Part shown: piece after piece, positions 8,982 to 18,207 of the stretch
How the letters are laid out: every line of letters starts with the position of its first letter
Numbering within the stretch: the first letter of the stretch is position 1
Assembly: GCA_965279285.1 (NCBI GenBank)
Contig: OZ257148.1
Location: 434,001-498,000 of the forward strand
Origin: G965279335 sp965279285
Lineage (GTDB): Bacteria; Pseudomonadota; Gammaproteobacteria; DSM-16500
Reading direction: 5' to 3'
DNA length: 64,000 bases
Made by a program: the position numbers and the translations under genes
Notes under the pieces: generated by a model
Database searches by the model: none
What the model was told of the DNA's origin: nothing
Seen by the model: the letters and a program-made list of their open reading frames with translations, nothing else

Positions 8982-11319
8982 TCGATGACTGTTGCAAACT
9001 TATAACATAATCAGCTAATTCTCGCGCCGCTGCAACCACTGAATCCGTATCTAACATAATTCCCTGATAAAAAGGTGGATAATCTGTTGCTACTAAAATA
9101 TCTTTAACCACTTCCTGAGTAATCGTATTCGACTGTGATCCAGATCGACCTAATACTCTTTCCAACAAGCCTACCTTATCCTTAATAAATGCTTTATTAA
9201 GCAATGGCGCACTGAATCTTTCAAAATCAGCTGCACCAACAATATTATAAATCTTTTGTGATAAATGCACTTTGCTAAAAATATTTAATTTACCATCATC
9301 TTCTACAATTTCAGGCTCTTCTTCTACAACGGTATCTGCATCTTTATTATGGAATGCTAGTAAAGCTGCTACACCTCGTTCTATCGGATTTACATCTTCG
9401 TTTTCTCGCATTTTTCCAGCGATTAAATTAATTTCTTCCACTTCATCATGCTGCGCCTCAAATTCAGCTTGATCACTATCCATAACATGCGCAAACATCT
9501 CTAAACGCGCTTCCAAATCCAACAAAATACGCCCGATGGGTGGCTCAACTTTTAAAAAATGATTAAGCCGCATACGTAATACAGGCGGAGGATTAGCAAA
9601 AAACATTTTGGCCCGAATAATTTTTGATTTAAAAAATATGTGTGCCTCACCTTCGCGCTGGTCTTTTAGATCTTGCAAATCAATACGCGCTCTTTTTTCT
9701 GAGGAAGCACTACGACTATCCATATAATTATTTAAGAAACTTTGTGCATTTGTTTGAAACGAATCCACCTTTGTTACATAAGCTTCACCGGCTGTTTTAG
9801 AGAAAAACTCCCAGGTTTCATGTGGATCTTCTAATTTCATACAAATTTTGATGTTGGTGTTAGCACCAATCGACGCTGCCTCTTCTTTAGATGCTTTTTG
9901 AAAAGCAGGCAAATCTTGTCCCGCAAAAACAACCGAGAATCCTAATGATCGAGCTTGTGCTGGCACAACCGCAAAACCTTTTACCGCATAATATCCATAT
10001 TCATCTAAAATACACATATAGGGAGTTGCAGCATTAGTCGGCTTGCGCGTTATAACTTCTTTATATGTTCCTTCCACAGAGTCACCCAACCCTGCTGCCA
10101 TCATTGCCTTTAAAGATGCAATAATAACTTTACCTAAGTTTGATAATTCATCTGGCGATTTTTCTAACGCGGGTAAAAGCACAACTAAAATTCGTCGATT
10201 TAATACAACATCTTTTACATCAACTTCAGATAAGTTTGTTCGAATAATATGCCCATACGTATCAGCTAAAGAACCAAACACTTTAGTTAACTGCATCGTA
10301 ATAAAACCGTGCTGCTCAAATACCGTAGAACTTTGCTTGCCTTTTTTCGTACGATCAAACCCTGGCAAGGTAATAAGATAGTTATTCATCGGCTCAAGCA
10401 CAACATCAGGAGCATCCGCTAAACTAACCGGCTCTTGATTATCACGAATAAACATTTTATCTAATGAAATAGCCTCTAAACGAGTTAAATCAAAATAATT
10501 ACGAATGGTATTTGCATCTAATAAAATCTTGCCTTGATCTCGCATATAGACCAATACTTTCATTAACGCTTCAACGAAAACAATTGCACGACCTTTCCAC
10601 ATATCACCATCAGATGACTGACTAGACGAATCCATTAAGCTAACAATCAAATTCGACAACATTCCTGATGAGCCATTACAAAAAGGATTCATCGTATTTG
10701 ATAAACGTTTTTCTTGTGCGCCAACAATATCGCGCGCACCGGTCATGAAGTTAATCAGTAATAAATCATCTTCGCGTCCCATAAAACGCGCCATAGAAAA
10801 GACTTTTGCAAATAAACTATTATCACCTTTTCCATCGACATATAAAAACCCACTACCTTGAACCAAGGCATTAAATGCTAGAGAAACCAGCGCTTCAGTT
10901 TTACCACTACCTGTTGAGCCAAAAATAAGTACGTGGGTACGCAAGTCATCATTATTAAACCATAGCTCTTCGCTAGTTGATTTTGTGTTGCCAAAAAAAC
11001 TAATTCCTCTGGCTTTGCGTGGTTTAGTCGTACCAGGCAGCGGATCATTATAATCCGGCGCTCTTGATCGCAATGGCATTCGAAAAGGCAGTTTTGACTC
11101 GCGGGTATAAGCATAAAGAAAAATAAAAATAGCAATAAGCGTAAAAAGCTCAGTTATTGCAGAAAAAACAAAAGAAAAAGCCGCGAAAAAAATCAGCAAT
11201 AGCGCACTGTTAATAGGATCTTTAAAGAAATCCCTAATGCGCATACCCATCGTACGCGTATCACGCAAAAGTAATTGCGGCGGTAACTCATGTTGTTCAT
11301 CTAAGCCACGTTGATGCAT
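8974..11319 (-). CDS. icmO: IcmO/DotL, T4BSS coupling ATPase
   Basis: 781 residues from the ATG at 11319 (MHQRGLDEQHELPP), preceded by GAGAAGAG and lying just after the icmP stop. An upstream ATG at 11337 lies inside icmP without a ribosome site, and the chosen length matches Legionella DotL (783). Two transmembrane helices occur near 37-70, the Walker A motif GSTGSGKT near 133, a Walker B region with YMCILDEYG, and the DotL-specific C-terminal extension. DotL is the VirD4-type coupling protein that receives effectors through IcmS/W/DotN. Very confident. Confidence 0.95.
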   Translation of the reverse strand: MHQRGLDEQHELPPQLLLRDTRTMGMRIRDFFKDPINSALLLIFFAAFSFVFSAITELFTLIAIFIFLYAYTRESKLPFRMPLRSRAPDYNDPLPGTTKPRKARGISFFGNTKSTSEELWFNNDDLRTHVLIFGSTGSGKTEALVSLAFNALVQGSGFLYVDGKGDNSLFAKVFSMARFMGREDDLLLINFMTGARDIVGAQEKRLSNTMNPFCNGSSGMLSNLIVSLMDSSSQSSDGDMWKGRAIVFVEALMKVLVYMRDQGKILLDANTIRNYFDLTRLEAISLDKMFIRDNQEPVSLADAPDVVLEPMNNYLITLPGFDRTKKGKQSSTVFEQHGFITMQLTKVFGSLADTYGHIIRTNLSEVDVKDVVLNRRILVVLLPALEKSPDELSNLGKVIIASLKAMMAAGLGDSVEGTYKEVITRKPTNAATPYMCILDEYGYYAVKGFAVVPAQARSLGFSVVFAGQDLPAFQKASKEEAASIGANTNIKICMKLEDPHETWEFFSKTAGEAYVTKVDSFQTNAQSFLNNYMDSRSASSEKRARIDLQDLKDQREGEAHIFFKSKIIRAKMFFANPPPVLRMRLNHFLKVEPPIGRILLDLEARLEMFAHVMDSDQAEFEAQHDEVEEINLIAGKMRENEDVNPIERGVAALLAFHNKDADTVVEEEPEIVEDDGKLNIFSKVHLSQKIYNIVGAADFERFSAPLLNKAFIKDKVGLLERVLGRSGSQSNTITQEVVKDILVATDYPPFYQGIMLDTDSVVAAARELADYVISLQQSSSE

Positions 11320-11320
11320 A

Positions 11321-12445
11321 TTAGTCACTCTTCTCATCAGGTCGATAGATAATTTCGCTTAGAGCAACCTCTAACGCATTAGTCGCTTCTTCCACAAAAG
11401 GAATGATTAATTTCTTGCTCATTGCTTTTTCAGCAGCCCAGTGTGAAAAAGGACCCGCCACTTCAACAAAAGGCGTTTGCCTTCCTACTGTGTTAAGCAT
11501 ATACCACATACGACGATCTATGGGTTTTAACCATAAAAAATCAGCCGAAGCTTGTACACCATCCTGACGAGCCGCTGCCAACATTGCTGCCATCATCGTC
11601 AGAATATAAGCATGAGATTGCATAATCTCTTGTACCAACTTAGTTGAGCTATATTTTTTACAAAGCTCATCCGTCCCCGTAAAATCCAGCTTTGTTGCAG
11701 ATGAGGCGCTAATTTTTGCTAATAAATCCGCGCAAGCTTTGCCATCACTATTGATTCGAGCAGCAAATGCCGCAAACAAAGCACGCACATGCAGAGGTAA
11801 TTTATCCAAGCCTTGCCAGAGTTGGCCAAGCTGCACCGTAAAAATTCGAGTGGCAGCACCCCGCCTCAAGACCGCTTCAAGCTGATCTCGTTCTTTACGC
11901 ATAGCGCCTTCTTTAGCTGGTCGCCGCCGCTCATCAATTAAATTATAGCGCTTACAAAACTGCATCGGTGTAAGAGCCATAGCCCACGGCCCTTTATCGA
12001 TATCCGTATTAATTAAATCAAGATTAACAACTGGTGTAATTTGTGGCCAATTTATTTTTTCCAGCTGAGCGAGATCACGCATTTGATAAGCACGTTTAAA
12101 AACACGAGTTGAGTTACCAAAATAAACGAGCGCTGCCAAAATCACGATAAGAACAACAAAAGGAATACGCAAATAATTACCAACAGCTCCGCCTATCTGC
12201 ATTAAGTCTTGAAGAGATACTGTTGAAGGATCGGTAATAAGAATAACTGAATGAACATCATCCAGTGTGTTGGTAAAATAACTAATTAAACTGATTTCTA
12301 GCAACTTGAGCTTTAAATAAGCAGCAACCATGTGTTTTTTATACAAAGCCCAAACAACGCCAACCGTTGCAAAAATTGCGGCTATACCCCATACGATGCC
12401 CATGGAGCCATCGGGAGCTTGGTTCTGTTGCGGTGCAGCGGCCAT
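11321..12445 (-). CDS. icmP: IcmP/DotM, T4BSS coupling-complex protein
   Basis: 374 residues from the ATG at 12445, chosen because AAAAGGTG lies 7 nt upstream; the longer in-frame ATG at 12469 has no ribosome site. There are transmembrane helices near 13-35 and 80-105, then a cytoplasmic domain with RRGAATRIFTVQLGQLW, AADLW-type helices and WLKPIDRRMWYMLNTVGRQT. DotM is known to bind the acidic Glu-rich export signals of some effectors. This is the first gene of the operon here; the icmT-S-R-Q genes that precede it in Legionella are absent upstream. Confidence 0.92.
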   Translation of the reverse strand: MAAAPQQNQAPDGSMGIVWGIAAIFATVGVVWALYKKHMVAAYLKLKLLEISLISYFTNTLDDVHSVILITDPSTVSLQDLMQIGGAVGNYLRIPFVVLIVILAALVYFGNSTRVFKRAYQMRDLAQLEKINWPQITPVVNLDLINTDIDKGPWAMALTPMQFCKRYNLIDERRRPAKEGAMRKERDQLEAVLRRGAATRIFTVQLGQLWQGLDKLPLHVRALFAAFAARINSDGKACADLLAKISASSATKLDFTGTDELCKKYSSTKLVQEIMQSHAYILTMMAAMLAAARQDGVQASADFLWLKPIDRRMWYMLNTVGRQTPFVEVAGPFSHWAAEKAMSKKLIIPFVEEATNALEVALSEIIYRPDEKSD

Positions 12446-12535
12446 AGATAAACACCTTTTAAGCAGCAATAAATGCTACTCAGCACATTATAAATTGTTA
12501 TTAAACATTTTGCTTTATATTTATAACAGTATAAC

Positions 12536-12699
12536 GTAACTATTCAGCGGACAAAGAGCTTGTTGGGCACGCTGCGCTTTGCCCACCCTACGTTTTTTAT
12601 AATTGTAACTGCCGTTTTTCCAATATAATAGTGGAATGCTTTTGTAGGGTGGGCAAAGCGCAGCGTGCCCACCAAGCTCTCTAGCTACTGAATAGTTAT
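12536..12699. repeat. Palindromic element R1, core type A
   Basis: The left terminus GTAACTATTCAGC and right terminus CTACTGAATAGTTAT enclose inverted copies of the type A core (GGGCACGCTGCGCTTTGCCC / GGGCAAAGCGCAGCGTGCCC) around a roughly 60 nt loop. It lies between the icmP promoter region and dksA. The perfect pairing of the core arms is visible by eye. Confidence 0.93.
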
Positions 12700-12715
12700 T
12701 ATTCTGCAAGCAAGT

Positions 12716-12739
12716 CACCCCGCCAAAACTGTCGGGGTG
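12716..12739 (-). terminator. Hairpin after dksA
   Basis: A 7-bp perfect stem CACCCCG/CGGGGTG with a 10-nt loop begins just past the dksA stop codon. No T-run follows on the minus strand, so it may be only a weak terminator or an RNA-stabilising hairpin. Confidence 0.4.
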
Positions 12740-12752
12740 GCGATAAAAATAC

Positions 12753-13187
12753 TTACCCTTGCTGCTTTTCTTTAATTTCATCTAGCATTTTACAATCAAT
12801 GCATAATGTGGCGGTAGGCCGTGCTTCTAATCGGCGCAAACCGATTTCAATACCACAGACTTCGCAATAGCCATACTCTTTATTGGTGAGCTGTTGTAAA
12901 GATTCTTCGATTTTTTTCAGTAATCTGCGCTCTCTGTCCCGAGCACGCAGCTCCAAGCGAAATTCTTCTTCCTGACTTGCTCTATCATTAGGATCGGCAT
13001 AATTTACCGCATCATCTTTCATATGATGCACTGTGCGATCTGCCTCTTCCCTAATTTGCTTACGCAATAGAGTCAATATTTTGGTAAAGTGCTCACGCAT
13101 GTGACCACTCATATAGTCTTCACTCTTTTTTTGCTTGTAGGGATTAATACCAAGCATTTCTAAACTAGGTTCTAATATATCAGCCAT
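12753..13187 (-). CDS. dksA: DksA, RNA polymerase-binding transcription factor
   Basis: 144 residues from the ATG at 13187. An AGGAGG sits 7 nt upstream of this ATG but only 1 nt from the alternative ATG at 13193. The coiled-coil region carries the D65-x2-D68-x-A70 tip motif (DPNDRA) that reaches into the RNA polymerase secondary channel. The zinc finger is C108-x2-C111 and C129-x2-C132. DksA works with ppGpp to adjust transcription in stringent conditions. In Legionella DksA also controls the switch to the transmissive phase. Separate unit from the T4BSS operon. Confidence 0.94.
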   Translation of the reverse strand: MADILEPSLEMLGINPYKQKKSEDYMSGHMREHFTKILTLLRKQIREEADRTVHHMKDDAVNYADPNDRASQEEEFRLELRARDRERRLLKKIEESLQQLTNKEYGYCEVCGIEIGLRRLEARPTATLCIDCKMLDEIKEKQQG

Positions 13188-13261
13188 ATGCATTCCTCCT
13201 ATTCATCCTTAAATAGTCTATACCTGCGCGGAAATAAGTTGAACAGATATATCAAAAAGTT

Positions 13262-14107
13262 TCACCCTAAGCAATGCTTTCCGATAGTTACGCGCTCTAT
13301 TCCTGCAAAATCACAGTATGACGTTATTTCTTGATAACCTAAATGCTCTAATATTTCTCTAACAGCAAGAGACTGATCATATCCATGCTCCAACATCAGC
13401 AATCCACCCCGCTTTAAGTAACGAGAAGCTTGCTGAGCAATGTTACGAATAGCATCTAAACCGTCTTGGCCCGCTACTAATGCAGCTTGCGGCTCAAAAG
13501 ATAAACCTCCCTGCGCAAGGTGTTTGTCGCTTTCAGCAATATAAGGCGGATTACTAATTATAGCATCAAGCAGCACGCTGGGTAAGGCATCACACCAATT
13601 ACCCTGAGAAAAAAAAATGTTATTTACCGCTAAATGGTGAGCATTTGATTGCGCGACCGCTAATGCCTCAGCACTTTGATCTGTAGCATACACAATCCAT
13701 TCTGGTCGCTCATGAGCCAGTGCAATACCAATCACTCCAGAACCTGTTCCTAAGTCAGCAATATTAATTTGTACACCTGACACTTTTTGCAAAGCCAGCT
13801 CTACAAGCAGCTCAGTCTCAGGACGAGGAATTAACGTATCCGTCGTAACATTAAAATCTAAAGACCAAAACTCTTGCCGACCCACGATATAAGGAACAGG
13901 CTCGCCCTGCATTCGACGTCTCACTAAATCGTTGAAATTATTTTGTTGCAAAAGAGTTAATTCTTTTTCTGGCCATGCATATAAATAACCGCGAGTGACG
14001 TTAATAACAAATGCTAATAAAATTTCTGCATCCAGGCGCGCAGAGTCACTTGTTGGGGAAAGTTTTTTTATCGCTTCTGATAACACAATAGCGATTGTTG
14101 TTTGCAT
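13262..14107 (-). CDS. prmC: PrmC, release-factor glutamine N5-methyltransferase
   Basis: 281 residues. It has an N-terminal helical domain, a SAM-binding DLGTGSGVIG loop at 118-127 and the catalytic NPPY motif at 186-189. It methylates the glutamine of the GGQ motif in PrfA/PrfB. Its ATG overlaps the prfA stop by 1 nt, so enzyme and substrate are translated together. The family is unmistakable. Confidence 0.95.
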   Translation of the reverse strand: MQTTIAIVLSEAIKKLSPTSDSARLDAEILLAFVINVTRGYLYAWPEKELTLLQQNNFNDLVRRRMQGEPVPYIVGRQEFWSLDFNVTTDTLIPRPETELLVELALQKVSGVQINIADLGTGSGVIGIALAHERPEWIVYATDQSAEALAVAQSNAHHLAVNNIFFSQGNWCDALPSVLLDAIISNPPYIAESDKHLAQGGLSFEPQAALVAGQDGLDAIRNIAQQASRYLKRGGLLMLEHGYDQSLAVREILEHLGYQEITSYCDFAGIERVTIGKHCLG

Positions 14108-15189
14108 TAATCGCCTATTTCAGCCAAAAGATCAGCTTGATGCTCATGGACTAATGCACTAACAACAGCAGAAAGATCACCTTCCATAATGCTGGATAAC
14201 TGATACAAGGTTAAATTAATTCGATGATCTGTTAAGCGGCCTTGAGGAAAATTATATGTACGAATACGCTCAGAGCGGTCGCCTGTACCAACTAAATCTC
14301 TCCGCGTATCTGCCGTATGTTTGCGTTGTTTTTCTTGCTCAGCAGATAACAATTTAGATTTTAATAATGACATCGCACGCGCACGATTTTTATGTTGCGA
14401 ACGCTCATCCTGACATTCAACCACCACACCTGTAGGCAAATGAATAATTCGTATCGCTGAATCCGTTTTTTGTACGTGCTGACCACCCGCCCCTGATGCG
14501 CGAAAAGTATCAATACGTAAATCACTAGGATTAATATCAATATCTTCAATTTCATCAACCTCGGGTAAAATGGCAATCGTGCAAGTTGATGTATGTACCC
14601 TGCCTTGCGCCTCGGTGGCTGGCACACGCTGCACACGATGCACACCTGATTCAAATTTAAAGCGCGAGTAAGCACCCTGGCCAATGATCCGCAAAATAAT
14701 TTCTTTATAACCACCTTGCTCACTCGCATTTGAATTCATTAATTCAACTTGCCACCCCTGTGCTTCTGCATAACGGGTATACATACGCGCCAAATCACCC
14801 GCAAAAATTGCTGCCTCATCACCGCCTGCCCCAGCTCGCACTTCAAGAAAAATATTACTCTCATCGTGCGGATCACGTGGCAACAATAATAATTGTAAAG
14901 CTTGCTCATGTTGCTCTAACTGCTCTTCGGCTTGCTTTAATTCTTGTTTCGCCAATTGTTGTAATTCAAGATCAGATTCATTAAGCAATTCTTTAGCACC
15001 ATCTATATCACTTAAACATTTTTCATGGCGTTTAAATGTTTGCACTACCGCCTCAAGTTGCGCATATTCTTTTGAATACTCACGGAACTGATTTTGATTA
15101 CTAATAACACTCGCATCAGAAAGCAAAGCGCTTAATTCTTCATGGCGCTCTACTAGAGCCTGTAATTTTTTTAAAAGAGAAGGTTTCAT
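14107..15189 (-). CDS. prfA: Peptide chain release factor 1
   Basis: 360 residues, the normal length. The codon-recognition tripeptide P190-A-T is in RVPATEAQGR and the peptidyl-hydrolysis motif GGQ is at 235-237 (SGAGGQHVQKTDSA). It reads UAA and UAG stops. It overlaps hemA by 4 nt (ATGA type) and prmC by 1 nt, giving the classic hemA-prfA-prmC operon. Confidence 0.97.
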   Translation of the reverse strand: MKPSLLKKLQALVERHEELSALLSDASVISNQNQFREYSKEYAQLEAVVQTFKRHEKCLSDIDGAKELLNESDLELQQLAKQELKQAEEQLEQHEQALQLLLLPRDPHDESNIFLEVRAGAGGDEAAIFAGDLARMYTRYAEAQGWQVELMNSNASEQGGYKEIILRIIGQGAYSRFKFESGVHRVQRVPATEAQGRVHTSTCTIAILPEVDEIEDIDINPSDLRIDTFRASGAGGQHVQKTDSAIRIIHLPTGVVVECQDERSQHKNRARAMSLLKSKLLSAEQEKQRKHTADTRRDLVGTGDRSERIRTYNFPQGRLTDHRINLTLYQLSSIMEGDLSAVVSALVHEHQADLLAEIGD

Positions 15190-16442
15190 ATTAACTCAGC
15201 TTGGGATTCAGGGATGGCAAACAATTGTCTAGCTAATTCCAAAAGATCAAAACGTCCTTCAAATCCGGCTTGGCGCAACTGAACGCTGGGATGATGTAAC
15301 AATTTATTTGTCAACGAATGAGCGAAATTTGTTAATACGTCAGCAGGATCATCTCCACGCTGCAATTGACGACGAAATTTTACTAACTCTGTGCGACACA
15401 ATTCTTCAATTTGTTTTCTATAATGACTAATTGTTGTTGCAACTGCATCGAGCGACTGTAACCACGCCATAAAATCCTGACTTTTTGTTGCTATCATTTC
15501 TTCTGCTTTTTCAGCAGCGTGTTCACGTCCATGCTGATTGTGCTGGATAATTGTTTTTAAATCATCAATAGAATAAAGCTGCACCGCTGGCAACAAACCA
15601 ACATCTTCTTCCACATCGCGTGGTACAGCAATATCAACTATACAAAGCGATTTGGTGCGCTGTAATAACAATGATCTTGACACAATCGGCTGAGTACTAC
15701 CTGTTGCAGTAATCATAATATCTGCTTGCTGTATTGCACGAGCTAAATCAGGAAACGGTATAACTTCAAGTTGATATTGCTCTGCCAAAGCCTGAGCATT
15801 TTCCAAATTGCGATTAACCATTAAGATACGCTGAGGCATTAATGCTTTTAAATAACGTAAAACAAGCTGAATCGTATCTCCTGCTCCAAGCAATAATACC
15901 GTTGCTGCATCAATGGGCAACGCTACCGATTGTTTAATTAAATTAATCGCAGATGAAGATATTGAAACAGGGCAAGCACCAATGGATGTATTCGTTCGCA
16001 CCTCTTTTGCCACAGAAAAAATTTGCTGAAATAAACGATTGAGCAACGTTCCAACACTACCCGCAGCACAACCTTCAGAAAAAGCATCTTTCATTTGCCC
16101 AAGAATTTGTGGCTCACCCATCACCATCGAATCTAAACCACAAGCTACACGCATCATATGCTGCACAGCTGCTTGATGAGTATAAATATATAATGCCGGC
16201 TCTAACTTCGCTTTTGCTATGGGATGCTGACGACAAAACCAATCAATCACTTGATCAACATTATCCGCTTCGCAATAAATCTCTGAACGATTACACGTAG
16301 ATAATAAAACCGCTTCTCGAATATTTTCATTCATAGTCAAATCATGCAAATAAACTGATTGCTGATCAGCAGGAAAAATAACCTGTTCTCTCAGCGCAAT
16401 AGGGGCTGTTTTGTGACTGATTCCGCAAACAATAATAGCCAT
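15186..16442 (-). CDS. hemA: Glutamyl-tRNA reductase
   Basis: 418 residues. The catalytic cysteine C50 lies in LLSTCNRSEIYC, followed by the NADPH domain with LLGAGDTIQLVL near 184-196 and a helical dimerisation tail. It converts Glu-tRNA to glutamate-1-semialdehyde, the first step of the C5 pathway to haem. First gene of hemA-prfA-prmC; divergent from the lolB/prs side across a 543-nt gap filled mostly by two palindromic elements. Confidence 0.96.
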   Translation of the reverse strand: MAIIVCGISHKTAPIALREQVIFPADQQSVYLHDLTMNENIREAVLLSTCNRSEIYCEADNVDQVIDWFCRQHPIAKAKLEPALYIYTHQAAVQHMMRVACGLDSMVMGEPQILGQMKDAFSEGCAAGSVGTLLNRLFQQIFSVAKEVRTNTSIGACPVSISSSAINLIKQSVALPIDAATVLLLGAGDTIQLVLRYLKALMPQRILMVNRNLENAQALAEQYQLEVIPFPDLARAIQQADIMITATGSTQPIVSRSLLLQRTKSLCIVDIAVPRDVEEDVGLLPAVQLYSIDDLKTIIQHNQHGREHAAEKAEEMIATKSQDFMAWLQSLDAVATTISHYRKQIEELCRTELVKFRRQLQRGDDPADVLTNFAHSLTNKLLHHPSVQLRQAGFEGRFDLLELARQLFAIPESQAELI

Positions 16443-16575
16443 AGACTTCTAATTTCTCACACGCTGACGTAAACAAGATTGCGGCTATTTTAAGCGAAAA
16501 CCACCTGAAAAGAAACCGCCGTTTCACTTGCTCGCTTAGTTTATAGCTTTAATCAAAAGGTAAATAGGCTATATA

Positions 16576-16727
16576 GTAACGATTCAGCAACAAAGGCGTG
16601 TAGAAGCGCAGCACTTAAAATGCCGCTCCAAGCGAAACATCCCTGTTTTAGGCTTGCCGTCCATGGCAAGCAAGTCGCTTTATTTTAAGTGCTGCGCTTC
16701 TACACGCCCTTGCTGCTGAACCGTTAC
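16576..16727. repeat. Palindromic element R2, core type B
   Basis: Termini GTAACGATTCAGC and GCTGAACCGTTAC. The stem arm GTGTAGAAGCGCAGCACTTA is matched by its complement on the other side, and the loop is the type B core (CAAGCGAAACATCCCTG ... GGCAAGCAAGTCGC). It lies in the hemA/lipoprotein divergent gap, 75 nt from R3. Confidence 0.93.
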
Positions 16728-16801
16728 AATGCCTGCTTACACACAACTAAGATTGAATTTCATGTAAATTCAGCCTATTATCTCCGCTAATACAATCACC
16801 C

Positions 16802-16953
16802 GTAACTACTCAGCGATGAGGGCGCGCGTGAGTGCGGTGTTTAAAATACCGCTCCAAGCGAAACATCCCTGTTTTAGGCTTGCCATCCATGGCAAGCAAG
16901 TCGCTTTATTTTAAACACCGCACTCACGCGCGCCCTCATCGCTGAGTAGTTAC
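16802..16953. repeat. Palindromic element R3, core type B
   Basis: Termini GTAACTACTCAGC and GCTGAGTAGTTAC. The loop is almost identical to that of R2, but the stem arm reads GCGCGTGAGTGCGGTGTTTA and is perfectly complemented. The arm sequence thus differs from R2 while pairing is kept. It ends about 30 nt before the ATG of the next gene. Confidence 0.93.
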
Positions 16954-16985
16954 AGCCACCCACTAAAAGCAACTAAGAGGCAGCT

Positions 16986-17390
16986 ATGCATTTATTAACA
17001 AAATTTATTTTCACTTCTGGTTTAGTTATCGCATTAAGCGCCTGCACAAAAGATGGTGGGTTTTTCTTTTCAAGCTCACACCAAACTGATTTACGTAATT
17101 CCACGCCAACGAATACTCAAATGTTACCTTCTTCTAACATAAGCAATCCTGATAACTCACCAGCATCACTCTCAAATGGCAGCCTAGGCAGCGCCCCATC
17201 TAGTAGTAATCAGGAAGCTCAAGCGCCATTAAATAGTGGTGTCAACAATAGCTCAACCAGCGCAGTAGCAGAGACCACTACGCCTTCTTCAAATGTCATC
17301 CCGGTAGGAAAGTTAGTCCCCATTAATAAAGGAACGCCTACAATTAAAAATGAAAACAACAAACAGTCTTCCATCATTAATACTGACTAG
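16986..17390 (+). CDS. Small Ser/Asn-rich lipoprotein, unknown function
   Basis: 134 residues. A lipoprotein signal peptide ends in LSAC (Cys about residue 20), followed by a low-complexity Ser/Asn/Pro/Thr chain with no recognisable domain, so probably disordered in the periplasm or on the surface. The start ATG follows AGAGGCAGCT. It lies 50 nt before lolB and is probably co-transcribed. I do not recognise a family. Confidence 0.7.
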   Translation: MHLLTKFIFTSGLVIALSACTKDGGFFFSSSHQTDLRNSTPTNTQMLPSSNISNPDNSPASLSNGSLGSAPSSSNQEAQAPLNSGVNNSSTSAVAETTTPSSNVIPVGKLVPINKGTPTIKNENNKQSSIINTD

Positions 17391-17440
17391 AGAGTCATTA
17401 TCCCCTGTTTTTAAAAGAAAAGTTGGTTTATACTTTTTTA

Positions 17441-18037
17441 ATGCGCATCATCAAAATACTTACCATGAGTATTATCATTTTCTGGCTAACCAGCTGCGCC
17501 ACTGTGCCCAGCGAAAAAACAAACCACCCCCAAACTGAAAACATCCAAACACCCGCGAATATCCAAGCCTGGGACTTAAGTGGCGTAATAGCCATACGCG
17601 ATATAGCTAACAAAAATAACATAAGCGCTAATATTAATTGGCAACAAGCATCCAACCATCACTACTCTATTAGGTTGTTTGGGCCGTTAGGAGCCGGGGC
17701 TCTTAAACTAACAGGCCAGCCAGGCCAGGTTAAACTGACAAGCTCTGATGGAAAAACCTATACCGCCGCTACCCCAGAGCTTTTGTTAGCTGAACAAGCA
17801 CATTGGAATTTGCCCCTATCGCATCTTTACTATTGGATACGAGGTATTCCTGTACCTAGCCTTCCTGCGAAAACACATTTTGACGCCTCTCATCACTTGA
17901 GTGAATTACAACAAGATGGCTGGCGAATTCAGTTTTTACGTTACACATCAACACAACACATCGATGTTCCCAGTAAAATTTTCCTTTTTAACTCCAGCTT
18001 AAATGTAAAAATTATTATTAATGAGTGGAAGTTTTAA
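17441..18037 (+). CDS. lolB: LolB, outer-membrane lipoprotein receptor
   Basis: About 198 residues from the ATG at 17441; a TTG at 17423 would add six residues and lacks a convincing ribosome site. The lipobox LTSC is followed by a LolB-type beta-barrel half with WDLSGVIAIRD, FGPLGAGALKLTG and LSHLYYWIRGIPVPS motifs. LolB takes lipoproteins from LolA and inserts them into the outer membrane. Position ahead of tRNA-Gln and prs is conserved in gammaproteobacteria, but ispE, normally between, is missing here. Confidence 0.9.
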   Translation: MRIIKILTMSIIIFWLTSCATVPSEKTNHPQTENIQTPANIQAWDLSGVIAIRDIANKNNISANINWQQASNHHYSIRLFGPLGAGALKLTGQPGQVKLTSSDGKTYTAATPELLLAEQAHWNLPLSHLYYWIRGIPVPSLPAKTHFDASHHLSELQQDGWRIQFLRYTSTQHIDVPSKIFLFNSSLNVKIIINEWKF

Positions 18038-18095
18038 ATTCCCATTGACACCCACTCCTTCAATCAGCAAAATAGCGGCCTCAAAGTTATAAATT

Positions 18096-18170
18096 TGGGG
18101 TGTCGCCAAGTGGTAAGGCACCGGGTTTTGATCTCGGCATTCCTAGGTTCGAATCCTAGCACCCCAGCCA
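18096..18170 (+). tRNA. tRNA-Gln (UUG anticodon)
   Basis: A 75-nt cloverleaf with CCA encoded: acceptor TGGGGTG/CACCCCA plus G discriminator, anticodon stem CCGGG/CTCGG around loop TTTTGAT (anticodon TTG), and T arm CCTAGGTTCGAATCCTAGC. It lies between lolB and prs, as in many gammaproteobacteria. Confidence 0.95.
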
Positions 18171-18207
18171 TTCACGTACCCAATAGTCAATCAAGTGAGA
18201 GATAATC

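Noticed and set aside
12470..12535. PmrA-like site upstream of icmP (TTTAATAAC-AA-TTTATAATG on the minus strand)
   Set aside because: The second half-site overlaps a likely TATAAT -10 element and matches poorly; A/T-rich sequence explains it.
12521..12781. Minus-strand frame of 86 codons across R1 and the dksA 3' end
   Set aside because: It is made of translated palindrome sequence (VGKAQRAQQALCPL). The same peptide appears at other copies, so it reflects the repeat, not a protein.
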